A stretch of DNA of 64,000 bases from Cynocephalus volans (Eukaryota; Chordata; Mammalia; Dermoptera; Cynocephalidae), in assembly GCF_027409185.1 (NCBI RefSeq), contig NC_084464.1:76194095-76258094 (forward strand). Reading direction: 5' to 3'. A program made the translations under genes and the position numbers. Shown here in pieces: positions 22,761 to 35,570 of the stretch. Position 1 is the first letter of the stretch. Each line of letters opens with the position of its first letter. The notes under the pieces are model-generated. The model did no database searches and was not told the origin of the DNA. It worked only from the letters and a program-made list of their open reading frames with translations.

Positions 22761-25700
22761 ATGTTAAAAACTTATGTAGCTTATAAACTATGTAAGTAGT
22801 TCAAGTTACAAGAAGAAAGTTTTTAAACGCAACTGTTATATTAGAGTGACCATATAATTTGTTGACCAAATCAGGATACTTTTTATAGTGAAAGGAGGCA
22901 CTGTTAATAATATGCCCAGACAACAGAGGAAAACCAGTATTGTTGTAGGCAAACCAAGACATAGGGCATCTTTGTAATAACCAAATATCCTTAAACAAGT
23001 CTTAACTTTTTTTTTTTTTAAGTGAATTAAAGTAACAACCATTTGTTGTTTCTCATGAGTCACTAGGCTGTGCTGAAGGCAGCTAAGCTTACTCAAGCAT
23101 CTGTGGTCAACTTATAGGTAAGACATAGGCTGGGACTCCATGGTTCTTCTCCCCATAATCTCATCCTCCAGCAGGCTTAACAAGTCTTAACTTAATTGAA
23201 TTGCAAAATTATGTATTTGCTTAGACTTGTTGGGTGCAGTATATGAGTCAATGTTTAAAAAAAATTATTTAAATTTTTACTTGCCTTTGGAAAAGAATTA
23301 ACAGATTATTAATTTTTTACATAATTTTTACTTATATTGTTTTTCCTTAATGGTAAAAATTTTGCTTAATATAGTAATCTTATAAACTCTGAAAACAATA
23401 TTGAAATTCTAAAGCATTGATAATAAATATGATGTTACTAAATTGTGGATGTATGTCATATGGATGAGTAATATAAATTATTTTAAGATTTTTTTTTTTT
23501 TTCTACTGGAAGTATCTGATTCTCATTAGACTTCTCAAATGACTTTATTCAAAATACTTTTGTCAAGAGAGCTCCAAACGGGGAGAAAATATTTCCCTTT
23601 AAATACATAGGAAAAAATTACTATTTGAACGCCTGTTTTCATCCACTTAAAGGATAAGAGAATGGGATTAAATTGAAGCTGTAGCAATTTCAGTTAGGTA
23701 TTAAACTGGGGGAAATTTTTCTTCTTTTTGGAGATCATTGCAAAATTATTAGAACATTCTTTTCTAGAATTCTTTAGGTCAGTGCTGTTCAGAGAAGTTC
23801 ATCTTCATATGTTTTGTTACTGGTTCAAGAAGAGATGAGGCACTTTTGTCAGAGTATAAACTAATGCTTTCTTCATGAAGAAAGTCTTCTTATGAAATAA
23901 TGTCAGCTGATATAAATAGTGTACTTTTTGATATTACCACAGTTTAGTAACATACATTTCACAGAGATGCACCAGTCTGTGTACCACATTTTAAGCAGTA
24001 CAGCTTTAGAATATTAGTAAATAGCTGCTAGAATGAAGTAGAGTTTAATTCATTTTGGAAGGAAGCAAATGGACTAAGTAATGTGTTTGAAATATTAGGA
24101 AGATATGGGAACTTTGACAGTGTTATAATATTCTTTAGTAAAGCAAGTAAAATATTACCACAGTTTGATTTGTTTCCAGGTAATGTTTGGGGCAGTCAAT
24201 AATACAGCATACTGCTAATAATAAAATAGGTAGTGAGGGAAGTGCTGGGGACAGAAGTTGAAAGTAATACTTTGTTCTTTTTTATTTTATTTCATACCTG
24301 GATTACCATAAAACAGTTTAATTACATACCTGTAGCTACTACTGCTTTTCTTAGTCTTGTACTGGCACCATTTCCTTGCTAAAAAATGTACTACTACAAA
24401 GCGAAGAACATATTATGATTTGGACATGGAGAACAAGGATATGGATTTAGAAATTGTACTCTTAAACTTTAGTAACATCACAAAACCATGGAGCTTAAAT
24501 CCTTTTAGAAAAACCCTAGAAACCAGATTCTGTACAATAGAGCTTTTAACAAAATTATCTTAAATCCCTTCTATTTATGGTTCTGAGGATAAACTCATGG
24601 AAGATTTCTAGTTTGATTAAAAAGGACTGTCAGCTAAAAGACTCAGAAGATTTCAGCTGAGTTTTTATACTGTTGGCATTGATTACAACCTTGGGAAAAA
24701 TGATCCCTTGTCTGTAATGTCATGTATATGTCATATTCTTAAAGTTCATGAATTGAAGACTTCTGATTAAGTAGTGGTCATTGGAGCTCACAAGAAACTG
24801 CCTCAAGGTTTCTTTAAGGCCTTGAAAACTATGTAAAATTGTCTAAGTGTCTTCAGTAAAATATAAGAACTGAAACTTCTGTGTAAGACATTAATGTTTC
24901 TAAACTATAGGAATCAGCCAGTCTGTATACAGAGCAATTCATTTTCTCACAATTTACATCAATTGTTAGAACATAAATATTTCTCTCATTGTGTGCTAAC
25001 CCTAGCTAGCCCTTACCTCATTTTTTAATTTGTTCCTCGGTACAGGTCTACATTTAGCCTGAATCAGCGTTTTACAGATGGAGTTCAAGGGTATTAGATT
25101 CAAGGGGCTAGTGAGTTGTACTTCCCTAGAAGCTTTTACAAGTTAGTATTTGCAGGTATGGAAAAAACAGTTGTGATGATCATAATTGCCAATGTGTGTT
25201 CTTACCCTTTTTGTTCTCAAAACTGGAAACTCATTTTATCTTTATTTGTGCCATTCTCTGACCTTGGTGAGAAAGGGTGTTTGCATCCTTTCAGGGATTA
25301 TAATAATGGATCATAACAGTCAGTGATGGAGCCATTAAGTAATTAGGTAATCCAACAATCTGGCCTTGAACACATCTGTTTTCAAAGTATGAATAAGTAG
25401 AGGAGATCAAATTAAGAGCTGTGGGAAGAAAAATCTACAGAATAAAATTTAGTATTACTTAATGTTATCAGTTAACTAGAAGGAAACCTTTCCATTAAAG
25501 GACAGTGTGTTAGGAGAAATGTCTACATGAAAACCAAAACATAAATGACATGACTTAAATGCAAGGCAAACCCCAATGGGAAGAGAAAGATGAGACTTAG
25601 GAATTTGTATATTCATTAACAACCTATACAATACTTTGTTTCCATATTAATACAGAATTTTCTGCATCTCTGTAATTTAAGCATGTAATTTATGAAACAA

Positions 25701-26889
25701 CTTGTGTAAGGATAATTTACTTATGAATCAAATATTACTGAACCCAGGGACTATCTGTATGAATCTTAGAGTTCCACCTTAAATAAACAAGAGGTGCTCA
25801 AAGAGATAACTAATACATTTGGCTAGATAATAATCAAACAATAACATTATACCTTATCTTAATAAAGACCTTTTTTTTGTTCGAAACAGTAATTGGGCTT
25901 GTCGTTTTCTTGGCAAAATTAGGAATGGATTTTAAAAGTTAACATTTTGAGGTAAAAAGTTTATATATCAAAAATTAAAGAATTCTGTAATTATCCAGTT
26001 TTTAAAAATTTTTCCTACCAAGAAATAGTCTGCTCTCAAACTTTTTCTTAACATTACTAAAGATCCTGCAATAATGAAACAGCATCTTCAGAACTTTGCA
26101 GGAAAGATGTAGTGACCAAAGTATTCTGTCTTTTTGTCAACAGTAGGAAGATATTCTGAGAAAATGCAGTCTCAGAAAACATGCTTTCTATTTACTGTTT
26201 CTGAATAAAATTACTTGTGATATGTTCCAGAACAGTAAGAGGGAGTAAAAGGTTGGAACTCAAAATTAGGGAAGTTATAGTAGAAAATTTGCTTTAAAAT
26301 ATGTTAAAATTATAGAAATAAGTCAAAATAGTAAATATATTTACAAAACTAAACATTAGGCTTTTTGAAAAACAATTTTTATTTTGAAAAGATTAGCGAG
26401 TTGGTTTATTTCTCCAGATTTATTAATAAAACATGGAATAGGAGAATGATGGAGGGGGAATTGTTATATTCCTTATCTTTCATAAAAGGCAAACAAAAAG
26501 ATTTTAATTTTTTCTGTAAATATTTATAACTATATGCTAATGTTTTTGAAAAAATTTTATTTATCCTCTAGGAAAATAAGAGATTATATATGGTTATTGC
26601 AAAAACAGCAACAACAAAAACCTGTAGAAAGAAGACAGCCAGTCAACATAGCAAAGGGAGGAATGGGAAAAGCAAGCTGTATCAGAAACAGAAAATATAG
26701 AATAAGGTGACAGATATAAACATTCAGAACTATTGTGACCATAAAACTAAATTAGTTTTCATTTTTTCTGTTGAGTGGCAGACTTTCAGACTCTAAGTCC
26801 AATAATTTTCTGTTTATAACAAACATATCCTATATTTTAAGAACAGATGTCCACAAATTTAATATACTTTGTTAGTGATTTGAACTTTT

Positions 26890-27207
26890 ATCGTTATGAA
26901 AAGACCTTGCTTATACTCTAGTAATGCTTTTTGCTTTAAACTCTATTTTGTCTAATATTGTGACCTCAGCTTTGTTTTGGTTAATATTTGCAAAATATAC
27001 CTTATCGAATTCTTTTACTTTCAGGCTTTCTCTTTCCTTGTATTTTAGATTTGTGTGTTGTAAACAACATGTAATAGGATTTATCTTTTTCATTTTCTAG
27101 AGCACTCTTTGTCTTTTAACTGGAGCATTTGGTCCATTTATAGTTGATGTATTTATTGATATATTTGTGTCTACATTCATTATTTTATATTTTGTACTGT
27201 GTATGTC
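26890..27207 (-). mobile_element. Old L1-like fragment, antisense
   Basis: 'tagagcactctttgtctttt', 'aactggagcatttggtccat' and 'tatagttgatgtatttattg' are the reverse complement of an L1 ORF2 stretch. The minus-strand open frame at 26911-27093 is a fragment of it. It ends at a C homopolymer. Confidence 0.6.
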
Positions 27208-27209
27208 GT

Positions 27210-27226
27210 CCCCCCCCCCCCCCCCC
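27210..27226. repeat. C17 homopolymer
   Basis: Seventeen consecutive C on the + strand, so a G17 tract on the other. Length is likely unstable and prone to sequencing error. Confidence 0.85.
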
Positions 27227-27299
27227 ACTGTACCTCTTCATTTCACTCTCTGATCTCTACCAATATTTTTTACCTTATTCTTCAAGATGGTATTTGCTT

Positions 27300-28350
27300 T
27301 TGCTTCTGCCAGGTCCATAGTGCAGTATCAATCTGGGTCCACTTTTTGTTTCTTTAATGAAAAGTTTCAAATATACAAAAGTATAGTAAACATACATAAC
27401 ACCTATCACCTAGCCTCAACAATTATCAAGGTTTTTTTCTTCCAAATTTTACCTATTACCATTCCCCGAACTGTTTTTCAGTATGTATCTCTAACAGATA
27501 AGGACTTTTGTTTTTGTAATATCAGCAAAATCATTATTGCACTTAAGGAAATTTAAAAAATAATTTCTTGATATCATATAATCCAGTGTTCACATTCCCT
27601 TGGTCATCTAATAAATTTGTTTGAGTCAATCAATATACAACAAAAATTTACAGTTGTATTTGGTTAATGTCTTTTAGATGTTTTGAACTTTATAATTGTT
27701 GTTTTTAATCTACGTGTTTAATCAAATTTTAGTGCTGTGTACTACTTCTCATTACAGCAGCTGGCTGACATATAATGTCTGGCTGTCTCTTTTTTTGTGG
27801 TAAGATGGATTCAGGTGTTATCAACCCAATGGACCCATTATAAAATCCCCCATCACTTAATTGACGGTACCCATTGACAGTCTTCCCAGAGTCATTATTT
27901 TACTAGGGGTTACAAAATGGTGATATTCTAATTCTGTCATTTTTTAGCTGGAATTCTTTGAAGAAGAATTTTGCCTCATTTACCATTTGGTTACTGTGAA
28001 ATACAGTTTTATAGAAAGGGCATAATAAATATTTTTTCTCCTTATTGTTTTCAGAATATTGCATTGTTGCCCTACCATTTTTCAAGTATAGTCAGTTTTT
28101 ATTTAATATCAATATGAACTCAAATTTCAACATATTTGATGATAATATTACATCATTATTCTTTCTGATATTTAGAGGCAACCCTTCACATTGGTTTTTG
28201 TGAACTTTCCATGGAAAAATCCAAGTAGTGTTTGATAGCTTCCTTGTTTTCTACTCTGACTAGCTGTTCCAGACTCTTGTACATTCCTGGCTCCAGACCT
28301 GGAATAAGCCAAGGAGCCCTGGTTTCTTTTATTGGGAAATAGAATTTAGA
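27300..28350. repeat. Ancient L1M/HAL1-like repeat, copy A
   Basis: 'tttcaaatatacaaaagtat', 'acacctatcacctagcctca', 'attatcaaggtttttttctt', 'tgtatctctaacagataagg' and, near its end, 'ggagccctggtttcttttat' follow the order of a very old, common mammalian LINE segment. A second copy in the same orientation is at 48440-49440, sharing the closing 'ccctggtt.cttttta.tgg' motif. Family level only. Confidence 0.5.
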
Positions 28351-29039
28351 AATTACAATATATGTGCTAAAGCTACACATTTTTATTGGGTCAGTGCTTC
28401 TAGGTCGTCTTAGGTGACAGAGCTAGCAAATACATTTTTATGAGAAAAATACATCATGAATTTATACTGAAATTTCGAATTCTAATGTAAGGTTACAAGG
28501 ATTTTATTTATTTGGTTTTATATCTTTTTTCAATTACACTGAAAATCTTAGTTCCTAGCAACATAGATCATTATTTGTTTTATTTATATGTATATGCAGA
28601 TATATCTGTGTAAGAGTTTCAAAATAGTAGTAACAACATTACCTCCAACAAGACCATAAACGTTGTTTAAAATTTCTTTGCGGTTCTTTTATTGCTAAGA
28701 TATATCCCCATTCAGAACAGGCATTCAAAATCCTGGGTTCTAAAAATCACTTGAAATAATTCTCTGTGGAATTGCAATCAAGTAATGTTCGTTAAGTCCA
28801 TTTGTTTTAGTGTTGTTTAGGGATTGCTTTTTCCAATGTATTAATTTATTTATTTATTGCGAATGAGTTTTGAGCTTGATTTCAATCTCTCAACAAAGTC
28901 TGTCAAAGAAAATGAATGAAAGTTACATATTTAACAAGTTACACAATATGTATAAAGACTACTATACCCTAAAAGAATTATGTAAAGTTAATGTTTGATT
29001 AAAATATTTACATCAATAGTGCTTTGTAGACTGCTTAAT

Positions 29040-29195
29040 AGTCCTTTTTTTTTTTTTTTTTTTGATTCTTTGAATTGTCCACAAAATTTGCAGACCTTTA
29101 TCTAGACTGACCAAGAAAAAAGAGAGAAGACAGAATTTACTAAAATCAGAAATAAAGCAAGGGCATGGTAGAGCAATTCCTTTTTCTATTATGCT
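29040..29195 (+). mobile_element. L1 ORF2 fragment with leading T-run
   Basis: After a run of about 20 T, 'gcagacctttatctagactg', 'accaagaaaaaagagagaag' and 'tactaaaatcagaaataaag' read like sense L1 ORF2. Short, with no 3' end. Confidence 0.6.
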
Positions 29196-29560
29196 GGAGT
29201 GGGCTTTGAAGAAAGAGACATCCTTTTTTTTTTCTGGTCTCTGCTTGGTGACTCTCCTTGTGTCACTGCAGTCATGTGTCTGGCAGGCTGCCTGCACAGT
29301 AGCTGTGGCTACTGCTGTGTTTTCAAGCCCCTTTTGCAGCAGCCATGTCTGTGACGGTGGCTGAGATGGGCCACCCATAAGGAAGTGGTGTTTTCAGCGT
29401 GGCTCAAGCTTCTTGCCTGTCTCTGAGCAGGGGATGCTGCCCTGGACTCCTGCCTAGGACCCTGGGTAGGATCCTGGGTAGGACCTTCTTGCCTGCATCT
29501 GGGCAGAGGGGGCTGGCCCTCAGCATAGGACCCCAGGTGTGCTCTCGTTTTTTCCTTTTT
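29196..29560. other. GC-rich unassigned block
   Basis: A locally GC-rich stretch between L1 ORF2 sequence and AT-rich intron. It includes a small tandem motif, CCCTGGGTAGGA and TCCTGGGTAGGA at 29460-29484, and the recurring phrase 'cttcttgcctg'. The minus-strand open frame at 29013-29378 covers part of it but has no recognisable domain and includes the poly-T/poly-A tract. It might be an unfamiliar L1 5' region or a composite retroposon. I cannot assign it. Confidence 0.35.
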
Positions 29561-29687
29561 TAAATTAGTTTGATTTTGTAATAGAAAACCAATAGAATAA
29601 TGAAAAAAACATATTACCTAGAATCATTATTTTTTATGTAAAAATTATATGGTTTCAAAATCAAAACTCTAAAATACAGTATATTTA

Positions 29688-29877
29688 GGGCCGACCCTGT
29701 GGCTCACTCCGGAGAGTGCGGCGCTGGGAGCGCAGCGGCAATTGCGCCACGGGTTCGGATCCTATATAGGGATGGCCAGTGCGCTCACTGGCTGAGTGCG
29801 GTGCGGGCGACACCAAGCCTAGGGTTGTGATCCCCTTACCGGTCACAAAAAAGACAAAATAATAATAATAATAAAAT
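29688..29877 (+). mobile_element. Dimeric tRNA-Ile-derived SINE (CYN-II-like), perfect TSD
   Basis: The left unit runs from GGGCCGACCCTGTGGCTCAC to a B-box-like GGGTTCGGATCC. A TATATAGGGATGGCC linker follows, then a right unit ending CCCCTTACCGGTCA and an AAT-rich tail. AAAATACAGTATATTTA at 29671-29687 is repeated exactly at 29878-29894, a 17-bp target duplication. Still CpG-rich and little decayed, so a relatively recent insertion. Dimeric tRNA-Ile SINEs are a hallmark of colugos as I know them. Confidence 0.92.
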
Positions 29878-29989
29878 AAAATACAGTATATTTAGATCTT
29901 ATTTTTTCCCTATTCCTTCTTTCACATTTCATTGTATTTTAACCATTTTATTTTTATCAGTTTTTAGTATATCCTTCCACTTTTTCTTT

Positions 29990-30645
29990 TGAAAATATAG
30001 GCAAATAAATACATAGTCATACCCTTCCTTCTTACACAAAAGTACCATAGTGCACATACTCTCTGTACCTTGCTTTTGTTGGTTAGAAATATATCTTAGA
30101 GGTCACTCCTTTACAGTATGTAGAGATATTTCACATTCCTTTTTACAACTGCATGGTATACCATTATATGGTTGTGCTGAAGTTTATTCGACCAGTCCCC
30201 TATTGATGGACATTTTTTTTCTTGCATTTTGCTATTGCAGTTAATGCTGCAAAGAATAGGCATACCTCATTTAATAGTTTTACCAGAGTATCTTTGGGAT
30301 AGTCTTAAAAATGGAATTCTGAGTCAAATGGTAAATATGTGTTCTTGCTGTTTATTACTCTTCACATGAGGTTGCACCATTTTTCATTCTTATCAGAAAA
30401 GTTGGAGAATTCCAGTTTGCCCACAGCCTTGCCAGCATAGTATTTTGTCAGACTTGGATTTCTTTCTATCAGTCAGATAAAGGATATCTTCTTATAGTTG
30501 TAATTCATAGTTTTTAAAATTGGAAGTGAAGTTGAACATTTTTCCTTATATTTAAAAGCTATTTGCATTTCTTTTTCTAACTATTTATACACACCTCTTT
30601 TTTTCTTTTTCCTCTATTGATTAATTGGTCTATATCTCTCGATTT
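29990..30645 (-). mobile_element. Old L1M 3' fragment, antisense
   Basis: 'ttctttttacaactgcatggt'-type sequence (30138 onward), 'atggacattttttttcttgc', 'ttaatgctgcaaagaatagg', and 'tttgcatttctttttctaac' are antisense ORF2/3' UTR phrases of an old L1M. Diverged, no target duplication. Confidence 0.65.
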
Positions 30646-31591
30646 TTAGATTCCCTCTGTATACAAGAATATTAGCCAGGTTTTAAAAACCAAAATTAAG
30701 GTTTGCCAGAATAGATCAGCAAATGCTCTCAAGACAAAAGCAGCTTCATTGCTTTACCTGCCTCACTGTATTTTGCTTTCTCTTAAATTTGGGTGAATAA
30801 TTCTATCTTGTTAGTTCTTCAGTAATTGAGATATATTTTTATACTTTATCTGACAGTTTTAGTTGTTTTTAGCAAGAGGTTGTTCTGAATAAATTAGCCT
30901 TCAGTGGTCCTTAAAATGGTGAAATGTTTTATCCTCTAATTTTTAAATTATATCATCTCTTGATATTTTCTTTTAAAAAATAATTAACATGCACATTTTA
31001 AAGTTTTCTTACTAAAAAAATTTTATCTTTAAAATACCACTAATTTTAATTAAAATGTATTTATAGTAATAGATTGCTTTAAGAAATATTAAATGAAAAA
31101 TGAGCTTTATTTCAAATAATGTGTGCATTTGCTTTTAGTGTTTTTGTCTTTTTTGTTTTTTGTATCTCTAGTGACTAATCCAGTGGCTCTCACCTAGGCA
31201 GGTTTCCAATAAGTGATGAATAAATGGTCTTCAGGGAGTTTTAAGTTACTGTGTGACATTCTAGTAGTATACAATGAATGTATAACTTTTTAAAAATTTT
31301 AACATGGAACACTTTATTAACATATAATCTCTAATAACATTCTGTAGAAAGAGTGATCATGGGACACACTTTGAGATAGGCTGTTCTAAAAGCATTTTAC
31401 TTTCTTTACTATTTTTTATCCTGCTACTAATTTCTATTTGAAAATCATAATTATTACCAGGAAAAGTAAGTGAGAAGCAAATCTAGTGATCCATAGTGTC
31501 CATATTCTTTAACTAAAGACATGTTTTTCATATAATATCAGGTGAGATGCTACTATAGTGCATCATGATGCTAATTGTGGGAATACATAAA

Positions 31592-31787
31592 CAGAGGTCA
31601 GAAAACTACAACCCTTGAATGAAATCTGGCCTGCCACTAGGCCACATCCAGCCATTTATTTACTTTGTCTTTGGCTGCTTTTGCTTAGCAGTAAGATTGA
31701 GTAGTCACGATAGAGACTGGACGGCCCAGAAAATTTTTTTAAAAAGTATTCATTATCAAGCCCTTTAAGAAAGTTTGTTGATCCTTG
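31592..31787. mobile_element. hAT-Charlie (MER1-group) nonautonomous relic
   Basis: The left end CAGAGGTCAGAAAACTACAA and right end AAAGTTTGTTGATCCTTG are degraded inverted repeats of the CAGGGGTCGGCAAACT type. In between, 'tctggcctgccactaggcca', 'tttggctgcttttgcttagc' and 'gatagagactggacggccca' hold the expected order. Length about 196 bp, no coding capacity. Confidence 0.75.
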
Positions 31788-31889
31788 ATATGGTGTATTT
31801 AGGTATGGTTTCTTCCCTCAAAGTGGTTACTATCTAATGGGTTTACCCTAATACATTTTAACACAGAAGTGGCTGTCTTTTCATATTTT

Positions 31890-33535
31890 AAAAAAATTTT
31901 GATAAAAAATAATTGTATATATTTATAGTGTACAATGTGATGTTTTGATATATGTATGTATTGTAGAATAATTAAATCAAGCTAATTAACATCACCTCAC
32001 CTACTTATTTTTTTGTGTGGTAAGAACATTTAAAATCCTTTTAGCAATTTTGAGATATACATTATTATTAACTGTGGTCACCATGCTGTGCAATAGGTCA
32101 CTAAAACTTATTCTTTCTGTCTTTAAACTTTGTACCCTCTAACCAATATTTCTCCTATCCTCCCCCACTCCCTGTACGCCTCAGCCTCTGGTAGCCACCA
32201 TTCTACTATTTACTTCTATGAGTTCAACATTTTTAGATTCCACATATGAGATCATGCAGTATTTGTCCTTCTGTGCTTTGCTTATTTCACTTAACATAAT
32301 GTCCTCCAGGTTCATCTATGTTGTTGCAAAAGATAGAATTTTCTTCTTTTTTAATGCTGCAGAGTATTCCATTGTGAATATATACCACATATTTTTTTAT
32401 CCATTCATCCGTTGATGGACACTTAGATTGCTTCTGTGTCTTAGCTGTTGTGAATAATGCTGCAGTTGTACGTGGAAGTGCAGATACCTCTTCAACATAC
32501 TGCTTTCACTTCCTTTGGATATATACCCAATAGTGGGATTGCTAGATCATATGGTAACTTTATTTTTAGTTTTTTGAGAATCTCTGTTTTCTTTCTCATA
32601 ATGGCTGTATTAATTTACATTCCCACCAATAGTGTACAGTTGTTCCCTTTTCTCTACATTCTTACCAACACTTATCTTTTTTGTTGATGTCTTTTTGGTA
32701 GTGGCCATTCTAACGATGTGAGGTGATTCTCCATGTGATTTTAATTTGTATTTCTCTGATAAATAGAGATGTTGAGCATATTTTCATGTATCTGTTAGCT
32801 ATTCATATGCCTTGTTTTGAAAAATGTCTGTTCAGGTCCTTTGCCCATTTTTTAATTGGGTTATTTGTTTTCTTGCTGTTGAGTTGTTTGAGATCCTTAT
32901 ATATTTTGGATACTAGCCCTTTGTCAGATGTCTAGCTTACAAATATTTTTCTTCTAGTCTCTGGTTTATTTCTTCACTCTGTTAATTGTTTCCTCTGCAG
33001 TGCAGAAGCTTTTTAGTTTGATATAATCCCATTTGTCTGTATATGTTTTTGTTCCCTGTGCTTTTGGGGTCATATCAAGAAATCATTACCCTGACTGGTG
33101 TTATGAAGCTTTTCTCCTATGTTTTCTTCCAGTAGTTTTACAGTTTCAGGTCTTACATTTAAGTCTTTAATCCATTTGAGTCGGGGTCCCGTTTCATTCT
33201 TCTGCATGTAGATATCCAATTTTGTCATCACCATTTATTGAAGAAACTGTCCTTTTCCCATGTGTTTCTGGCACTTTTGTCAAAAATCAACTGACCATAA
33301 ATGCATGGGTTTGTTTCTGGGCTTTGTATCCTGTTCTGTTGGTTGATGTATCTGTTTTTATGCCATTACCATGCTGCATCGATTACAATAGCTTTGTGAT
33401 ATATTTTGAAATTAGGAAATATGATGCCTCCAGCTTTGTCCTTTTTGCTCAAGATAGCTTTGGCCGTGTGGGGTCTTTTGTGATTCCATATGAATTTTAG
33501 GATTGTATTTTCTATTTCTATGGAAAACGACGTTA
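31890..33535 (-). mobile_element. L1 3' half, antisense, 5'-truncated
   Basis: The + strand gives the reverse complement of an L1 from its 3' UTR ('tagtgtacaatgtgatgttt', 'attaacatcacctcacctac') through ORF2 ('tgctttgcttatttcactta', 'tctggcacttttgtcaaaaa', 'ccagctttgtcctttttgct'). The open frames at 32218-33500 on the + strand are antisense readings of ORF2 and not genes. It runs to within 60 bp of the solo LTR at 33594. Older than the L1 at 20404. Confidence 0.85.
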
Positions 33536-33587
33536 GATAAATCTAGAGTTTTGTTTAAATGTCTCTGAATTCAGCACATATAGAGCA

Positions 33588-34085
33588 CTTAACTGTCGGG
33601 TCCTCCGCTGGCAGACCCGAACAGCCCCTGGCCTCGTTCTTTGGTGGGCGAGCAAATGGCCCGGATTCCTCTTTCCCTCCTGTCCTCTTTGGAAGGAGAC
33701 AGAGGAAGAGAGCTGTGAAGAGAGGTGAGCACACCGCCGGCCCCAACCAGCCCAGTTTTAAAGGACACTCAGACGCGGTGGGGAGCAGTTCCGTTTATTA
33801 CCACACAAGCACTTGCTTTTAAAGACAAATGGGGAAGGAAGGTTTTTTACATAATCTTATCAGCTTAAAGGTCAAGAGAGCATGCATCCTGTCTCAATGC
33901 CTAGCTATTGCAACCTTGAGCACAGAAGCGCGTATTTGGCCAATAAGGGCTAAGGCAAGGTTCCCGCAGACACCCCCACCCTACTTCCTCCTGGCGCTGT
34001 CTTAGGCTGCCACATTAATACGCCCTTGTGGGCCCATAATGGCGCCGCTTAAGATGGCGTTAGTTTTTAAAGCCCGACACTTAAC
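33588..34085 (-). mobile_element. Solo endogenous-retrovirus LTR, antisense, 6-bp TSD
   Basis: The 486-bp LTR (33594-34079) begins TGTCGGG and ends CCCGACA, a perfect 7-bp inverted terminal repeat with canonical TG...CA. CTTAAC at 33588-33593 is repeated exactly at 34080-34085. A 6-bp duplication is typical of class II (beta-type) retroviruses. On the minus strand a TATA-like TTTAAAAG (33816-33823) and an AATAAA (complement of 33794-33799) mark U3/R-like signals, which sets orientation. No gag, pol or env remains, so the provirus recombined to a solo LTR. It is GC-richer than its surroundings. Open frames within it (33555-33746, 33559-33822) are incidental. Confidence 0.92.
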
Positions 34086-34576
34086 TGTGTGTAAATTGTT
34101 ACATTAGGATGAATACACTTATGAATAAGACATGGTCCCTATAAGTTGGTCTAATTATAAAAGTCTTAAACTTTGAAAGAAGTTTAAAATGAAACATCTG
34201 TCACTTTATTCTTAATAAGCTTTTATGTTGTATTCCAATATATTTAAAAATAGCAATATTTCACTTAATTTTTAGTGAAAATTCTCAACATGGAAGTTGG
34301 AGACATCCGAGAAAACTTTGCTGTCCTTTGGTTCCAAGGTTCCAGCTGATTCTACTTTGATTTTTGTTCTCAGTTATCTCACGTTTTCAAGCAGACCTCA
34401 TCTTAATCTCAACAAACCCCATCTATCTCTATGGAGTTTTGCCGTGCCCTTTAAGGTCCCATTGTGACTTTAACTGTTCTAAATTTAATCAACTACCCTT
34501 TCATTCACTCTTCATTAATTCTGCCTTTGTGATCTGACCATATATCCTCTCCAGGATGATACCTTCCTAGAAATAA

Positions 34577-34640
34577 TAATAAATATATATATGTGTGTAT
34601 GTATGTATTTTTATACATATAGATATATATAAAATCTTTG
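34577..34640. repeat. TA/TG microsatellite
   Basis: A run of 'aatatatatatgtgtgtatg' and 'tatgtatttttatacatata' type sequence. Low complexity. Confidence 0.75.
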
Positions 34641-35402
34641 TATTATTTTCAAATTTAATAATATAATCTAGGCTACTCTTTAGGAGATTATTAAAGAAAA
34701 ATAAACATTAAATATCCAGCTCCCCAGTATTCATCTAAACTTATCCCTGATTTATAATGTTGTTTTAGGTTTTGACAGTAGTGTATGTGTGTGTATAGAT
34801 GTGTGTATCCTCCATTATATACACAAATTTAGCGTAAAATAATGTTAAAACACAGCCATATTATATTTTTACCTTGTAATTTTTAAAATTTAAAGTTATT
34901 ACTAGTGACTAGTAGATTTTTTAAAATATATATTAAAAAATTTTTAAGAAAAAATAAGCAAGTAAAAGCATATAAACATATAGATCTTAACTTGAACAAA
35001 ATTGAATTCTTTAAACCAAATATATGTCTACTTTTTCATAGTATGAAGCCAATTTTAAAACCATTTATATTTAATTCTGTTTTCTCAAAATTGTGTGTAA
35101 TTTGCTTTTCATTCTTTTTTAAAAGAAAAAAATGAATAAACCAAATTAAACAATGAAACCCTTAGATACCTGTCTAGTTCCACAGATTGCTATCATGTTC
35201 TCTCATGTAAAGTAAAAAATACTGCATATATTGCGTCTGTTTCTTTCATTCATTTTTATACATGCTGGGTTTCCCTTTGGATCTTGTGCCATGTTAATAT
35301 TTGGTATGTGGGACTGGAAATAATTAGACCTACTATATTATTTTAAAACATACACAAAAGTAGAAGTTGGGGCATTGCATATTTTTAAATGTTTTGAAAT
35401 GA

Positions 35403-35570
<168 letters not shown>

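Noticed and set aside
29013..29378. 121-residue minus-strand open frame
   Set aside because: It runs across L1 sequence and a poly-T/A tract. No family recognised.
32218..33500. Run of hydrophobic open frames on the + strand
   Set aside because: They are antisense readings of an L1 ORF2.
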